The notes: generated by a model from the sequence alone, not told the origin. Shown: positions 42,174 through 52,292, counted from the stretch's first letter. The stretch: DNA of 64,000 nucleotides from Maniola hyperantus (GCF_902806685.2 NC_048545.1:10279852-10343851), one strand, 5' to 3'. Numbers and translations are program-made.

Positions 42174-42944
42174 TGTATTCCTAATACGTAGGTACAATAA
42201 ATTTATGTAATATTTTTTTCGTAGTTTAAAATGTGATATTCCTAAAAGCACGAACAAAATTTCCTAAATACATTTGAGAAAGAGGCGAGAAAGAACGTTT
42301 TAAATTTTGGTTAAAAACGCTAAAAAGTTCTACGAGTAAAAGAGTCAGTTAAATCAAGCTTAGATTGCACAGAGAAGTAGAGATCGTTTTACTCCGGTAA
42401 AGGCTAGACATACGCAAAGCGTAACGGGCAGCGAACCGCGATGGCGGAAGCAAATATTATGTACCTACCTACGATTTGTAATACAGGTTTTACACCTCAG
42501 CACCTTTTGTACAACAGTACTAAAGCCTGGAAAACCATAACTTCATTAGTGATCTCAATTTCACAATATTTCCGCTTCAGCACTAGCTGTATATATGAAC
42601 AAACTTCATCTTTAGGATAATCCCATTATGGTCTATTTTGCTTCTGGATGTAGCACTTGCCACTTGTACACACTGCAGAGAGTGACGGCGGCGTCTCGGC
42701 GCACGACGTTCTGTGCGGCACTTCCGATACATCGATGTTCCGAGTATTCAGGCTTATAGTGAGTGGCGTGTGCGTCTAAACATTTCCGATATGTTGATTC
42801 GATTGTTGGTTTTTATTTGATTTTTTAAAGACCAATAAATCAAATGGATTGTTTCTTACAAAAGGCTTGGAATGGCGCTGTAACGCGGATTCTTTCTTTA
42901 CAATAATTTACTCAGTCAAGTTAGTAAAATAAATTAGTGAAGTC
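42174..42944. other. No gene recognised; GC-richer patch
   Basis: The GC-richer patch at 42670-42780 has GACGGCGGCGTCTCGGCGC and a GTGAGT at 42759, but no supported frame. Confidence 0.4.
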
Positions 42945-42989
42945 GGCTTATTTATTTTGACAGTTAAGTTGTTATAATGAAAATGAGCA

Positions 42990-43097
42990 CGCTTAGTGGC
43001 ACATGTACATGCCATTCCACTCGTCCTCACTCGGCGCGTTCGGTCTGCGCTGCCCCTTAGACATGTAGTCGTTGCTCGTTGTGTCTCTCCAAGCCTT
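42990..43097 (-). CDS. Possible terminal coding exon, minus strand
   Basis: In a locally GC-rich patch the minus strand reads AWRDTTSNDYMSKGQRRP, NAPSEDEWNGMYMCH and stops. An AATAAA lies about 40-45 bp beyond the stop, near 42945-42952. The composition contrasts with the AT-rich surroundings. The upstream edge has only a weak acceptor (AATCAAAG) and abuts a repeat shared with 30939-31050. The protein is not recognised. Confidence 0.25.
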
Positions 43098-43384
43098 TGA
43101 TTCGATTGCATTCCCAGTAATACACAAACCGCTAGCGTTGAGTTGATTAAAAAAGCACTTTTCTCGCCTCGAATAGTATATTGAGATGGGGTAGCTGTAT
43201 TTAATCTTAGATCTGATGCAATGGCTCAATATTTTTTGCAGGCAAGCTGACGCGGTCTGGCTTCGTACGATTTAACTATTAGGTATAATGATTGCTCATT
43301 CATATAAGTAGTTATTTTTAAAACACACTGCATGTATCTACACTACATCTATTTTTGCCCTTTTAATAATGTGATTTGTATTAA

Positions 43385-43551
43385 GTTCAGGGGTGTTAAA
43401 TTCAAATGAATAAAACTAAATTTGAAAAAAATAACACCTAGAAAACTTTTTAAGTTCAATTTACGCAAGTTAAGTAAGGAGAGTTAAATGAATAAAAGTA
43501 AATTGAAAACAAAAATACCTAAATAGAAAACTGTTTGCGTAAATTGAACTT
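43385..43551. repeat. Direct repeat of about 55 bp overlapping a 17-bp inverted repeat
   Basis: GTTAAATTCAAATGAATAAA and GTTAAATGAATAAAAGTAAA head two direct copies that both reach TAGAAAACT. AAGTTCAATTTACGCAA (43452) is inverted exactly at 43535-43551. Confidence 0.55.
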
Positions 43552-43671
43552 TCGAAATTAAAATAGTTACGAAAACATTTTAGTATACCTACTTACATAA
43601 GTAGGTAGGTACTTATGTCTTTGTCGCGTACAACCTGACTAAAATCATAAAGGGAGCCAAACACTTTCATC

Positions 43672-43834
43672 TATAGTACGCGACAAGTCGAGATGGCAAT
43701 CGGAAAGGGAACTCCTCGTACATCCGCACAGCCCCCACGCTAACTCGGTGCGGGCGAGCACGGGTGACGTGCAGGTGTGCCGAGCGTCCCCCGCCTCATA
43801 CCACGATTGCCATCTCAATCTGTCGCATACTATA
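43672..43834. mobile_element. Palindromic MITE, TATAGTACGCGACAGG family
   Basis: Arms TATAGTACGCGACAAG and CTGTCGCATACTATA frame a GC-richer centre. Same family as 48479-48606; this is the longest of the three copies in the window. Confidence 0.7.
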
Positions 43835-44809
43835 CATACAATCTGAATCAACTCAATTACTGAGCTAATATTTCAAGCGGTATAACACCTAGCAGCTTTT
43901 AATATTACCCCAGTAATTGATATTTCAATATCAGTTATTGAAACATGGTCTAAAATTGGACGGACACGATAATATGACGTCACATATGTGATTTCATACA
44001 AGCTAAAACTAAAGTCGCTGATATTTTGACAAGTAGTCGTGATCCCTATTGTCGTGACTGGAGTTTGCGCTTATCTTTCTAACATATATATATATATATT
44101 ATATTAGGTTTGATACACTTTCGCTTATTACGGCGGGAATATAAAAGTCACCGTGAGCCACAAGCCGTGTGATAATTTATTAATACCTAGGGAAAAATAC
44201 GAAGTCATTTTTATTTGGTTCATATACGCGTACATATAACCCACTTCATTAATGTTTTCTCTTAGGTACTGTGACTAGTTTGGGTGAAATTATAACGACG
44301 TACCTACTTACTGCTTGTCTACTGTAATAATTGTAAAACCTAAGTGTTGAAATCTCGTACTCTTATAGTAGAGTCGTAAGGATCGGGGTGGCCACAGCAT
44401 CATTACTATCTTCAGCAAATACTTAAGTTGAATAACAACTCCACGAATTCATTTGGATAAATAGTCCAATAGGTAGAATTTTTCTATGGAACTGTAAATT
44501 TAGTTGAGCCAATATCCCAATACGACATGTGCGCTTGGCTCAAGTTTCAACAAGACGATAACAATATAAGGAGTTACACGCTTCACTTAGCCCACTACAA
44601 GAATACCGAGTGCCCAATAAATCTGTAATTGGATTCATTGAAAAATATCCCTATTCTAAATTAAAAATCTAATTCTAATTTCACCTCTCTAACTATTACG
44701 GTTCACGAAATACAGCCCACGGACAGACAGATAGATTTAAAAAAATGAAATGTAATTTATCCAATTTGTTTATCCAACAAAGTCGACAAAACGTACCTAC
44801 CTCCTTTCC

Positions 44810-44925
44810 TTTCGGTTTCCTCACGTTGTTTTCCTTTAAAACGCACATAGTTCTGAAAAGTTACAGGTGCGTGCCCGACCAACCCAATAGAAGGCCGACG
44901 TCTTAACCACTTAGGTGTTGATAAG
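44810..44925 (-). mobile_element. SINE fragment, head half
   Basis: GTTTCCTCACGTTGTTTTCC, AAAACGCACATAGTTCTG, AGGTGCGTGCCCGACC and GACGTCTTAACCACTTAGG on the plus strand; next to another copy. Confidence 0.5.
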
Positions 44926-44930
44926 GTTCA

Positions 44931-45205
44931 TCATCATCATCATGATCAACCCATCGCCAGCTCACTACAGAGCACAGGTCTCCTCTCAGAGTGAGAAGGG
45001 GTTTGGCCGTAGCCGTACTAGTCTACCACGCTGGCTAAGTGTGGAGTGTGTAACTTTACACATCTTTGAGAATATTTGATTTCCTTACTATGTTTTCCTT
45101 CCACGGTAAAGCAAGTGATATTTAATTACTTAAAACGCACATAATTCCGAAAAGTTAGAGGTGCGTGCCTGGGATGGAAACCCCGACCTCTGCTATTAGG
45201 CTAGC
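44931..45205 (-). mobile_element. tRNA-derived SINE, nearly complete
   Basis: Plus-strand (CAT)n, ATGATCAACCCATCGCCAGC, CTCTCAGAGTGAGAAGGGG, CACATAATTCCGAAAAGTTAG and GGAAACCCCGACCTCTG. Confidence 0.6.
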
Positions 45206-45539
45206 TTTGTAAGATGAGGTTAGTGGTGTGCAAAGTGGTCGCATTTTCCATTTTCCAACGCGGCTGAAAATCCCGTGTTCAACAACAAACATTAGCCTTG
45301 AACGACTCTTGTCCCGATTTTCGGGATTTTATTCCGATCTCTTTGTTTCTAGTTTCGTATTAGTTTGCTCTGTTTTACTAGTTTGGTGTGCTTCAAACGC
45401 TTGTAAGAGTTTATAGTTTTATACTAGTTTAAATGAAATAAATTCATAAGAAGTCTTACAAGGCTTTTTTACTAGCAAGCAATTCTACTTCCAGTTTATT
45501 TTAGGTCTTTTGTGGCTGTGTACATATTTTTTTCGCGTG

Positions 45540-45622
45540 TTTTTGTGGTATCATATCAGTAATCATCAGTACTATCACCTGTCTTCGTTTTTGATGCCAG
45601 CGTTCTGGTTGCACCCTGTATA
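45540..45622. mobile_element. Right-end fragment of the CAGGGTGTAACCAG MITE
   Basis: GTATCATATCAGTAATCATC leads into GCGTTCTGGTTGCACCCTG and TA. Confidence 0.6.
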
Positions 45623-45746
45623 AAAACCTAGATCAAGACTGTATATAAATTTTTAAAAAATGCATACAAACTTCCGTACAAGAATTAATTGCAATTAGGC
45701 TAGCATCATACATTTGTACACGTACTACTTAGTATAAACGTATGTA

Positions 45747-45930
45747 CTAAGAGCCCGTAAGGGCCAGACCTTCGTTAAGACATATTAAACTTTAAGGGGG
45801 TCTGGCAGGGGGTTGATACTAACTGTCTGGCTATCCATGACGTGATTTCTAATATTATTTATTCTACAGAATATATTAAACAAATTGACTTTATACTTTT
45901 ACGAAGGATTTTATACCTGGGTGGAGATTG
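45747..45930. mobile_element. Truncated copy of the CTAAGAGCC fold-back MITE
   Basis: Starts CTAAGAGCCCGTAAGGGCC, GACCTTCGTTAAG and retains the internal CATGACGTGATTTCTAATA. The right arm is not recognisable. Confidence 0.5.
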
Positions 45931-46890
45931 CAGTCAAGGGCTAACTTGTACTTGAATAAAAAAAACCTTCTCAGACCAGAACCAGAGTTCATAAATCATA
46001 ATAGTATTCGCTAAGAAAGTGCTCTAAAGTCTCGAATAATTCAGATTTGTGTGGCGTAAGATTCTTATGTTTGGATTCGAATTTCAGTAGTAAGCAGATT
46101 TCCCAGTTGCATTGTTTGTGCTCAGGTTAGCAGCCAAATGCTCTCATAATATTTACGTGACACTGCAGCTCCCTTTTACAATTCAGAGCCCTTTTGGGTG
46201 TGGACTTAATATTTTATGTACACTCGACTTTCGCTCGTAATTTGTCTCCGTTTGTTCTGACAGCAGAAAATTTAAATTTTGCTCCGTGTAGTTGATACCT
46301 AGTAGGTACTATTTCATGAAAATGCAAATAGATAATACTTATAATGGTACTGAGCGCAACTAAAATTTAGAGTATTTGTATCAATTTCTTACAAATGTAA
46401 TTAGAAAAGGACAGGCAAAGCTGATTTAATTTAGAGCTTTCAAACCTCATAACGGCTGATTTGCCTAATTTTGAATTAGAAATATTTGTAGAAGTCCAAA
46501 AGGAAAGGAAGGATTAAAAGATGAGAAGTGTTTATTCTCGGAAATAATGTTAGCACTTTTGCACGCTAGTTGTCTCCAAGGGGCTATTCCCAAGTCCCTC
46601 GACATAATTAAATTTCCGCACTCTAAAATATGGCCGCCAACGCTCGCTTACAAAATAAACGAAAGTGAATATTTTAAAAGGTGTTTCTTTTAAACAATTT
46701 TAGCCCTTTCTAACTTTTCAAATACGGCACGAAAGATTTCAGACGGGGATGAGTAAAAACTTCAACGTCGCGTCAGCTGCAACATGCTTATTTTATTGGA
46801 TTGTAAAATTTGTTCCATAACGCAACCTATTATTATGGTTAAATTTTTAATGGAAATATGGTATCGGTAATCGGAGTACCTCCTAATGGA
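45931..46890. other. No gene recognised
   Basis: Short SINE-end fragment at the left (AGTCAAGGGCTAACTTG); the remainder is AT-rich with no assignable feature. Confidence 0.5.
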
Positions 46891-47321
46891 CTAAGAGCCA
46901 GCGCGTGCCAGACCTTCGTCCCCAATACAGGGATGAACTATCAGCGACTATGAAGAATAGAACATGGTGGCTTTGGGAGATAACAGGTGATAAGGGTTTA
47001 AAAATCTTACGTCAAAGTATCAATTTTTTTTTTTTTATATTTTGTTTGAAGTAGTATTAGAAATTACGTCATGCACTGCCAGACACTTACGGCGGTTAGG
47101 TACTCATCCGATCCGAATCCGTGAAAATATGTTCCGAAGTTGTCATAGAAATATTTGTATGGCAGCTTATGATGAGATATGACGTATATAGATATTTTTA
47201 TATCCGTATTTTCACGGATTCGGATCGGATGAGTGCGTGATCGCTCTTAGAGTCGTGGCAACCCCCAGCTAGACGGCCTTAAAGTTTAAAACTTTAACGA
47301 AAGTCTGGCTGGCTCTCTCTA
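46891..47321. mobile_element. CTAAGAGCC fold-back MITE carrying a nested Harbinger-like MITE
   Basis: The left end CTAAGAGCCAGCGCGTGCC and right end GGCTGGCTCTC are inverted. The family sequence across TGCCAGACACTTA and GTCGTGGCAACCCC, continuous in the copy at 2340-2400, is split here by the 157-bp insertion at 47090-47246. Confidence 0.6.
47090..47246. mobile_element. 157-bp PIF/Harbinger-like MITE, nested, TTA duplication
   Basis: Inverted arms share ACTCATCCGATCCGAATCC and GTGAAAATA and together run 28 bp. TTA flanks both sides (47087-47089 and 47247-47249), and the interrupted host MITE provides the empty-site sequence. A relative is at 4029-4186. Confidence 0.75.
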
Positions 47322-47773
47322 TAACAGCTCCTAACTTTTTGCATAGTTTTAAGTTTTCACTTCTGTCGGCAGTCGTCACTGACTCGAAATTGGTTTTTTC
47401 TTTTAAAAAATGGAACGCTAAAAAAGTTCAAATTAAAATATTCCAGATGCTGAAAGCCAATAAGGCAATCTGTTTGTAACTGTTGACCGGTTGCCAAGTT
47501 TCAATGCACAACTGCGCTGCACGTTTACAAATCCACCCAAACTGTATTTGTGTAGGTATCCCGCCACAGATATACCTATAGCAAATATGCAACTAGCGTG
47601 GCCCCCTCAGTCCTTTTCGCTCAAACAGAAGTACCTACTTACTTGTGAAATGTTATTCCTTCTATTTAACGTTCGCTTCAGCTATTGTACCCTAGTATAC
47701 TTACTGCAACCCACCATTGCACAATAACTTCAAAAACAAAAAACAACAAAATATTATATCAATTATTTTCGTT

Positions 47774-47874
47774 ACATATGACGTTTTGTCGGTCTCAATG
47801 ACAGGGACAACGCTCTACAAATCTGCAATCTCCTTCTAAATGTCAATGTACATTACTTTCTGCCGCGTACTGTA
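47774..47874. mobile_element. Right half of the TACAGTACGCG fold-back MITE
   Basis: Begins CATATGACGTTTTGTCGGTC and ends CCGCGTACTGTA; left arm absent. Confidence 0.6.
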
Positions 47875-48270
47875 AGTATTATACTAACTGTTGTATTCAT
47901 TCGTATATAAATATTAGAATTAATTTCATTAATCTTTTCTGAAGAGTTACTATTGTATTGTAAACACTCATAACATAAATAATTGAAGATCGTACCTACC
48001 ACAGTTCATAAGCCCAGCTTAAATGGAAATTGACACGGGTTTCCACTTAAATATAAGAGCTTCCTATTTAGTTGCACAACCCTTATTGAGTAAACTAAGA
48101 CGATGTGTTAATTACACTAATTTCATCTTAATGCCACACTTCAAACTGTGTAACGAGCACGTGAACTAGAGTATTATATTAAGCTGTGATGTTATCACAT
48201 AAAGTTTTAAAAACTATGAGACAACTTTACATGTAGAGTTTGAACAACATAATTTTTTTGTTTGGTAGCA

Positions 48271-48478
48271 AACCAGCGACCTAAACACAAAAAGTATTTA
48301 TTAGTCGATCGAGTCGTGCGTCGGAACAAGACTGCCTTTAAAAATCATCTACCACCCGTATTTATACAGTTGACTCAAGATGTCGACGCAACAGATCACG
48401 TCACGTCCGTTTCAAAGGCGGCAAATAAAAGTGCGATAACACATCCTGCATTTTTATTTTATTATGTTATGTGCAAGA
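48271..48478 (+). CDS. Possible coding exon, plus strand
   Basis: TTTTTTTGTTTGGTAG gives a good acceptor. One frame is then open for about 68 codons (NQRPKHKKYLLVDRVVRR, NKTAFKNHLPPVFIQL, TQDVDATDHVTSVSK), and an AATAAA lies at about 48424. The frame closes inside the MITE that starts at 48479. No domain is recognised; a retroposed fragment is an alternative. Confidence 0.22.
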
Positions 48479-48606
48479 TATAGTACGCGACAGGTTGAAA
48501 TGGCAATCTGGAAGCGCGGTGCGGGAGAGTGCGGGTAACATGCGGAAATGCGGGGCGTCCCCTCGCCTTATACCCCGATTGCCATCTCAACCTGTCGCAG
48601 ACTATA
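48479..48606. mobile_element. Palindromic MITE, TATAGTACGCGACAGG family
   Basis: Starts TATAGTACGCGACAGGTTGA and ends in a near reverse complement, with a GATTGCCATCTCAACC stem. It shares ends with the copies at 43672-43834 and 61463-61511. TA at the edges is compatible with a TA target site. Confidence 0.7.
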
Positions 48607-48765
48607 GATTTACGACAATCATACGACATTAAAATCAATAAAACAATCATGAGGTTCTCGGTTGAAGCAGCGGCGCTTGCCTAAAAATAGTTTTCTTGTT
48701 CGCTATGTATTCGCTTATCCGAAACTTCTGCTTATTTTTAGCTTTAAATTAAAGCTTATTTACAC

Positions 48766-48871
48766 TACGGGATATAAATCATTATATTATAGTCCAGTCA
48801 ATATTATTCTAGCTCTAAAAATGTTGGGAGCCCCAATATTGACCGGACTATAATATAATGTATATCCCGTA
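48766..48871. mobile_element. 106-bp palindromic MITE
   Basis: The arms begin TACGGGATATAAATC and run for about 40 bp before an unmatched centre. The right arm ends GTATATCCCGTA. The edges suggest a TA duplication (Tc1/mariner-like). It is non-coding. Confidence 0.65.
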
Positions 48872-50112
48872 CTGTGATCATTTCACACCTTTATTTAGAA
48901 GTTTTTTTGACGAAGATTTTATATTATGACAAAAATAATATTAAGTAATAGTCGTTTGATGAACAGATTATTACTGTCATTTGTATTATGATTTATACAC
49001 TGCATTGTATAATCATCATTCGTGTCTGTTAATATTAATAATGATTTCTAACTGAGCCTAGTTCGATGTAGGTAAGTATCTACCTAATCTAATGTTCTTG
49101 TATTAATTAATGCGGTTTGCGAAACTAGGTGATCAAACCACTGCATTGACGCAAAATACGGACTGCCACACTAATTTAAAATGACTGACTGTAAATTGAC
49201 ATTGTCTATAGACATACTAACATTCACCTATTAGTACAGTAAATAAAGCCGTTTTTTTGGTCAACCTCGTACTAAATTTCCGATCCAATTTCTTTTTCTT
49301 TTAGGTTAAGGGTCACTTACTGACCATAAAATCACAAAATGCTGACAGATCCAGCCCGGAAGAAAAAAGTGTTCTGCTATTATTTTGAGTAAATAGTCAA
49401 CAATCCGGTATTGGACAACTAGTCAAATCAGTATCGATTTATCAAACGTCACGCGCACTTAGTATGCGAGCTTCTATGAAATACTGGCATGTGACGTCAG
49501 AATGATTTGACGTGCTTTTTTAGTTTAATCGATAATTTAAAATGGTTATTACACTAAAATTGACAAAGGACGTGGATTTTACGTAAGACCGTGTATTTAA
49601 TAATCACTGAGAAATAAGTAATTTAGTTTGACATATTCAAATACCGTATTCCATTGGTTAAGCTCAATCCACCACCGGTTAAAACATTACATTTTTTGTT
49701 CTTATTAAAAAGTTTTTGGCTAGTTGTTGATATTAGTATGCTGGTATTTTACACTGGACACGAATACTAGGGGCCTCGGAATGGTAATGGTGTATTAATT
49801 AGTAATCGGCCCCATATCTCGCGTGACACCTTTAACTAGACCAAGGCACATGATATTTACCAACCTTTTATTACCTCCTTAATACTTGTAGAAGTGGGTA
49901 AGTAGGATAATAACGTCCATTATTCTTGTACTTCAATTGTAAGCAATAATTAAAAAAAATATGATAAATTGTCGTATTCGCGTACCTGTAAGGCCGCAGT
50001 ATTATCACGTAAGCGATGGATTAACGCGCAGCAGGCAAAAAACATTTGAAGGGTTTTGGCTAGTATCATAGCATTTCAGTTCATTTTTCTGCCACTAGAC
50101 TCATGATACTAA
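48872..50112. other. AT-rich DNA left of the virus-like block
   Basis: No gene. GTCAAATCAGTATCGATTT (49422) and ATTTGACGTGCTTTTTTAG (49506) may belong to a diverged repeat. No viral gene is visible, which limits the virus-like block on its left side. Confidence 0.45.
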
Positions 50113-50115
50113 TAA

Positions 50116-50333
50116 GGGATGATTTGTGCCACGTACGAGGCGCGGACGTGGCACGGATTCAAAACATCACAAACATTTTATATGTTCAACGTATGGCTTC
50201 CGTGCATAGACACGGCTCGGTGAAGCATAAACTGCTTCATATAAGGTCTTAGTGATGTTTTGAATCCGTGCCTCGTACGCGCCTCATACGTAACATTGCT
50301 CGTCAGTCGTCAGGTATTGGCATAAATCATCCC
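50116..50333. mobile_element. PIF/Harbinger-like MITE with TAA target duplication
   Basis: Terminal inverted repeats GGGATGATTTGTGCCA (left) and TGGCATAAATCATCCC (right, reading inward on the other strand) are flanked by TAA on both sides. Longer subterminal inverted segments share CGTGGCACGGATTCAAAACATCAC-like sequence in both arms. The 3-bp TWA duplication is characteristic of PIF/Harbinger elements. There is no coding capacity. Confidence 0.7.
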
Positions 50334-50361
50334 TAAGTTGTAGTTTATAAGGTTAGTAGTG

Positions 50362-50480
50362 TATAATTGGGCATTCTAGATCATTAAAGCATGTTTCGTT
50401 TCACTTCGTTTCACTTCGTTTCACTTCGTTCCACTTCGTTCACGAAACATGCTTTAGTGATCTAGCAATGCCCAATTATA
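50362..50480. repeat. Hairpin with about 39-bp arms and a decanucleotide-repeat loop
   Basis: The left arm starts TATAATTGGGCATT at 50362 and returns as the reverse complement ending AATGCCCAATTATA at 50480, with one indel and about two mismatches over 39 bp. The loop holds four copies of a 10-bp unit close to TCACTTCGTT. A third, diverged copy of the right arm follows at 50494-50530. It lies about 155 bp upstream of the ATPase start. It may be a MITE-like insertion, or a viral or element terminus; TATA at both edges would also suit a MITE. Confidence 0.75.
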
Positions 50481-50571
50481 GCTTTTGCATTTCGTTCATT
50501 CGAAACATGATTTAGTGATTGCGCAACTAAGATTTCATAAAGGTTAATCAAAGATGGTTTGCAATTTTCAA

Positions 50572-50577
50572 TATAAA
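50572..50577 (+). promoter_or_regulatory. Putative TATA box upstream of the packaging ATPase gene
   Basis: TATAAA lies 60 bp upstream of the ATPase start codon, so a start site about 30 bp downstream would give a leader near 30-35 nt. It is a single motif in AT-rich DNA and could be chance. Confidence 0.35.
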
Positions 50578-50636
50578 CTATGGTGACGTTGAGAAACTGT
50601 TACTTTATTCGAGTTTGTTAAAGCTATCACACAAAA

Positions 50637-51323
50637 ATGAGATTTGAAAAGCAGCCTCAATCACTTAATTTTAATAACATTTGTACTGTTAGCGAAAATA
50701 CTACATTCCGTCATGGTAAACTACTTCCCAATACAATACGGTGTCTTATATGTGGTCCATCGAACTGTGGTAAAACCAATTTAGTCATCGGTCTTCTCCT
50801 ACACGAAAATGGATTACGATTTAGAAACGTTTATGTTTATTCAAAAACCTTGTATCAACCTAAATATACGCTTTTAGAAAATATTTTGAAAAGAGTACCG
50901 GGAGTGTCTTACTTTAAATACCACGCCAATAATGATGTCCTTAGTCCTCAAAGCGCTAAACCTAATTCAGTCATAATTTTTGATGACGTAGCATCTGAAA
51001 AACAAAACAACATCAGAGATTACTTTGCTATGGGTAGACACAAGTTTGTTGACTGTTTTTATTTAAATCAAACATATACAAAAATTCCTAAACAGCTTGT
51101 GAGAGACAACGCTAATCTCATAGTTTTATTCAAACAGGATGACATTAATTTGAAACATGTTTATGACGAACATGTCAACACTGATATGTCCTGGTCATTA
51201 TTTCGAGAAATGTGTTCAAAAGTATGGAATAATCCATATAATTATCTAGTAATTAACAAAGATTGTCCTAAGAATGAAGGAGGTTATAGAAAATCATTTG
51301 ATACATTCATTGTGTTCGATTAA
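50637..51323 (+). CDS. A32-like (FtsK/HerA superfamily) DNA-packaging ATPase of an endogenous virus or Polinton/adintovirus-like element
   Basis: Intact 228-residue frame without introns. The Walker A motif GPSNCGKT is at residues 40-47. The Walker B motif VIIFDD is at 112-117, with a double acidic end. GRHK at 133-136 is a candidate arginine-finger region, and YLNQTY at 142-147 fits a sensor motif. RDNANLIVLFK at 156-166 follows in the order typical of A32-type packaging ATPases of Polintons, adintoviruses and nucleocytoplasmic DNA viruses. The length suits that family (about 220-260 residues, from memory). Its expected role is ATP-driven genome packaging into capsids, or a captured relative of that activity. 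The start is the first ATG of the frame; a TATAAA lies at 50572-50577. The gene sits 90 bp upstream of the next gene on the same strand. The frame is unbroken, which implies recent insertion or selection. No capsid, polymerase, protease or integrase gene is visible nearby. Host domestication is the main alternative. Confidence 0.85.
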   Translation: MRFEKQPQSLNFNNICTVSENTTFRHGKLLPNTIRCLICGPSNCGKTNLVIGLLLHENGLRFRNVYVYSKTLYQPKYTLLENILKRVPGVSYFKYHANNDVLSPQSAKPNSVIIFDDVASEKQNNIRDYFAMGRHKFVDCFYLNQTYTKIPKQLVRDNANLIVLFKQDDINLKHVYDEHVNTDMSWSLFREMCSKVWNNPYNYLVINKDCPKNEGGYRKSFDTFIVFD

Positions 51324-51387
51324 TCATGTTAATTTATTTAAATATAGACGTTTCCTTCAAACCACGTCATTGATTTAAACGTATACA

Positions 51388-51394
51388 TATATAA
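51388..51394 (+). promoter_or_regulatory. Putative TATA box for the DUF8207-like gene
   Basis: TATATAA sits in the 90-bp spacer between the two genes, about 20 bp before the ATG. If used, transcription would start at or just before the start codon. This suggests a separate promoter for each gene, as in many insect DNA viruses. The background is AT-rich. Confidence 0.35.
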
Positions 51395-51413
51395 CACTCC
51401 TATTATTTTTATA

Positions 51414-52292
51414 ATGGACCGTCATATAAAGCAGCAGATTATTGAAGCATCCGAAGCTGTAAAAAGGAAATTAAAATTATTGAAAGATTCAAAAACTGAT
51501 AATGATATGGTTCTTCAATCAGTATTTAAACCTATTACTACTTCACTTGATCGTATCGCCGATAAAAATAATAAAAATATTGATTTTGAAAATTTTGATG
51601 TTTCTAAAGAACCTGAAAGCCGTGAATGGAGCCAGTTAGATCTGAAACAGGATACCACGTTATTGGATCCAAGCGATTCTAGTAATCCTCAAGAGTCAGA
51701 TGATGAAAATAGTGATGCGTCATTTAAATCGAGTGAAACATCTAGTTGGTCCCTATCGTCAGAAAATTTCGGGGATATTCCATTCGGTGTACGATCTGTA
51801 AATGGAAAACCTTTCATAGGTCTTACTCCGATTAAAATTAATAGTAATTCTTTTGTAATTGCTGAAAAAGAATATAAAAAGACTCCTGGTCTTAATGAAT
51901 TGTTACTTAGTAGAAACCCTAACCTATCTTTGATCGATAAAGAAGATATAATAAACTATAAAGCAATCCTTTTGACAACGAATGTACATCGTCGAGACTA
52001 TGATCCATCAAAACCAATTAAAAGTAACAAAGGTCAAAAGTACATGACTATAATAAAACCAATATTTCAAATCCCTACTTTGGAGGAAAGTAAGAAAACT
52101 GTGAGAGGTGATGGTCTTCCTTTTATGAAATTAATAAAACCCAATACGGATTACGTTTATTGGAATAACCCTAATGAATTGGTTGAACGATTGAAACTTT
52201 TGATTGCTTCAAAACAAGCTGGTAATACTGGATTAGATAATGAGATAATATCGATAATCGAAGAACTCAGAGAAAACGGTGATCTTAATTAG
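51414..52292 (+). CDS. Uncharacterised virus/element-associated protein with a conserved C-terminal domain (DUF8207-like)
   Basis: Intact 292-residue intronless frame. Residues 1-30 are lysine-rich and look helical or coiled-coil (KQQIIEASEAVKRKLKLLK). Residues about 65-115 are acidic and serine-rich, hence likely disordered. From about 120 there is an ordered region containing TPGLNELL, then a segment around YKAILLTTNVHRRDYDP. It ends in a compact domain around YWNNPNELVERLKLLIAS and NEIISIIEELREN. That ending resembles a domain I recall from many arthropod and cnidarian proteins of unknown function, annotated DUF8207, often with multiple genomic copies; this identification is from memory. 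No signal peptide or membrane segment is apparent. The neighbouring packaging ATPase on the same strand suggests a virion or packaging partner, but the sequence gives no function. TATATAA at 51388-51394 lies only about 20 bp before the ATG. Confidence 0.75.
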   Translation: MDRHIKQQIIEASEAVKRKLKLLKDSKTDNDMVLQSVFKPITTSLDRIADKNNKNIDFENFDVSKEPESREWSQLDLKQDTTLLDPSDSSNPQESDDENSDASFKSSETSSWSLSSENFGDIPFGVRSVNGKPFIGLTPIKINSNSFVIAEKEYKKTPGLNELLLSRNPNLSLIDKEDIINYKAILLTTNVHRRDYDPSKPIKSNKGQKYMTIIKPIFQIPTLEESKKTVRGDGLPFMKLIKPNTDYVYWNNPNELVERLKLLIASKQAGNTGLDNEIISIIEELRENGDLN

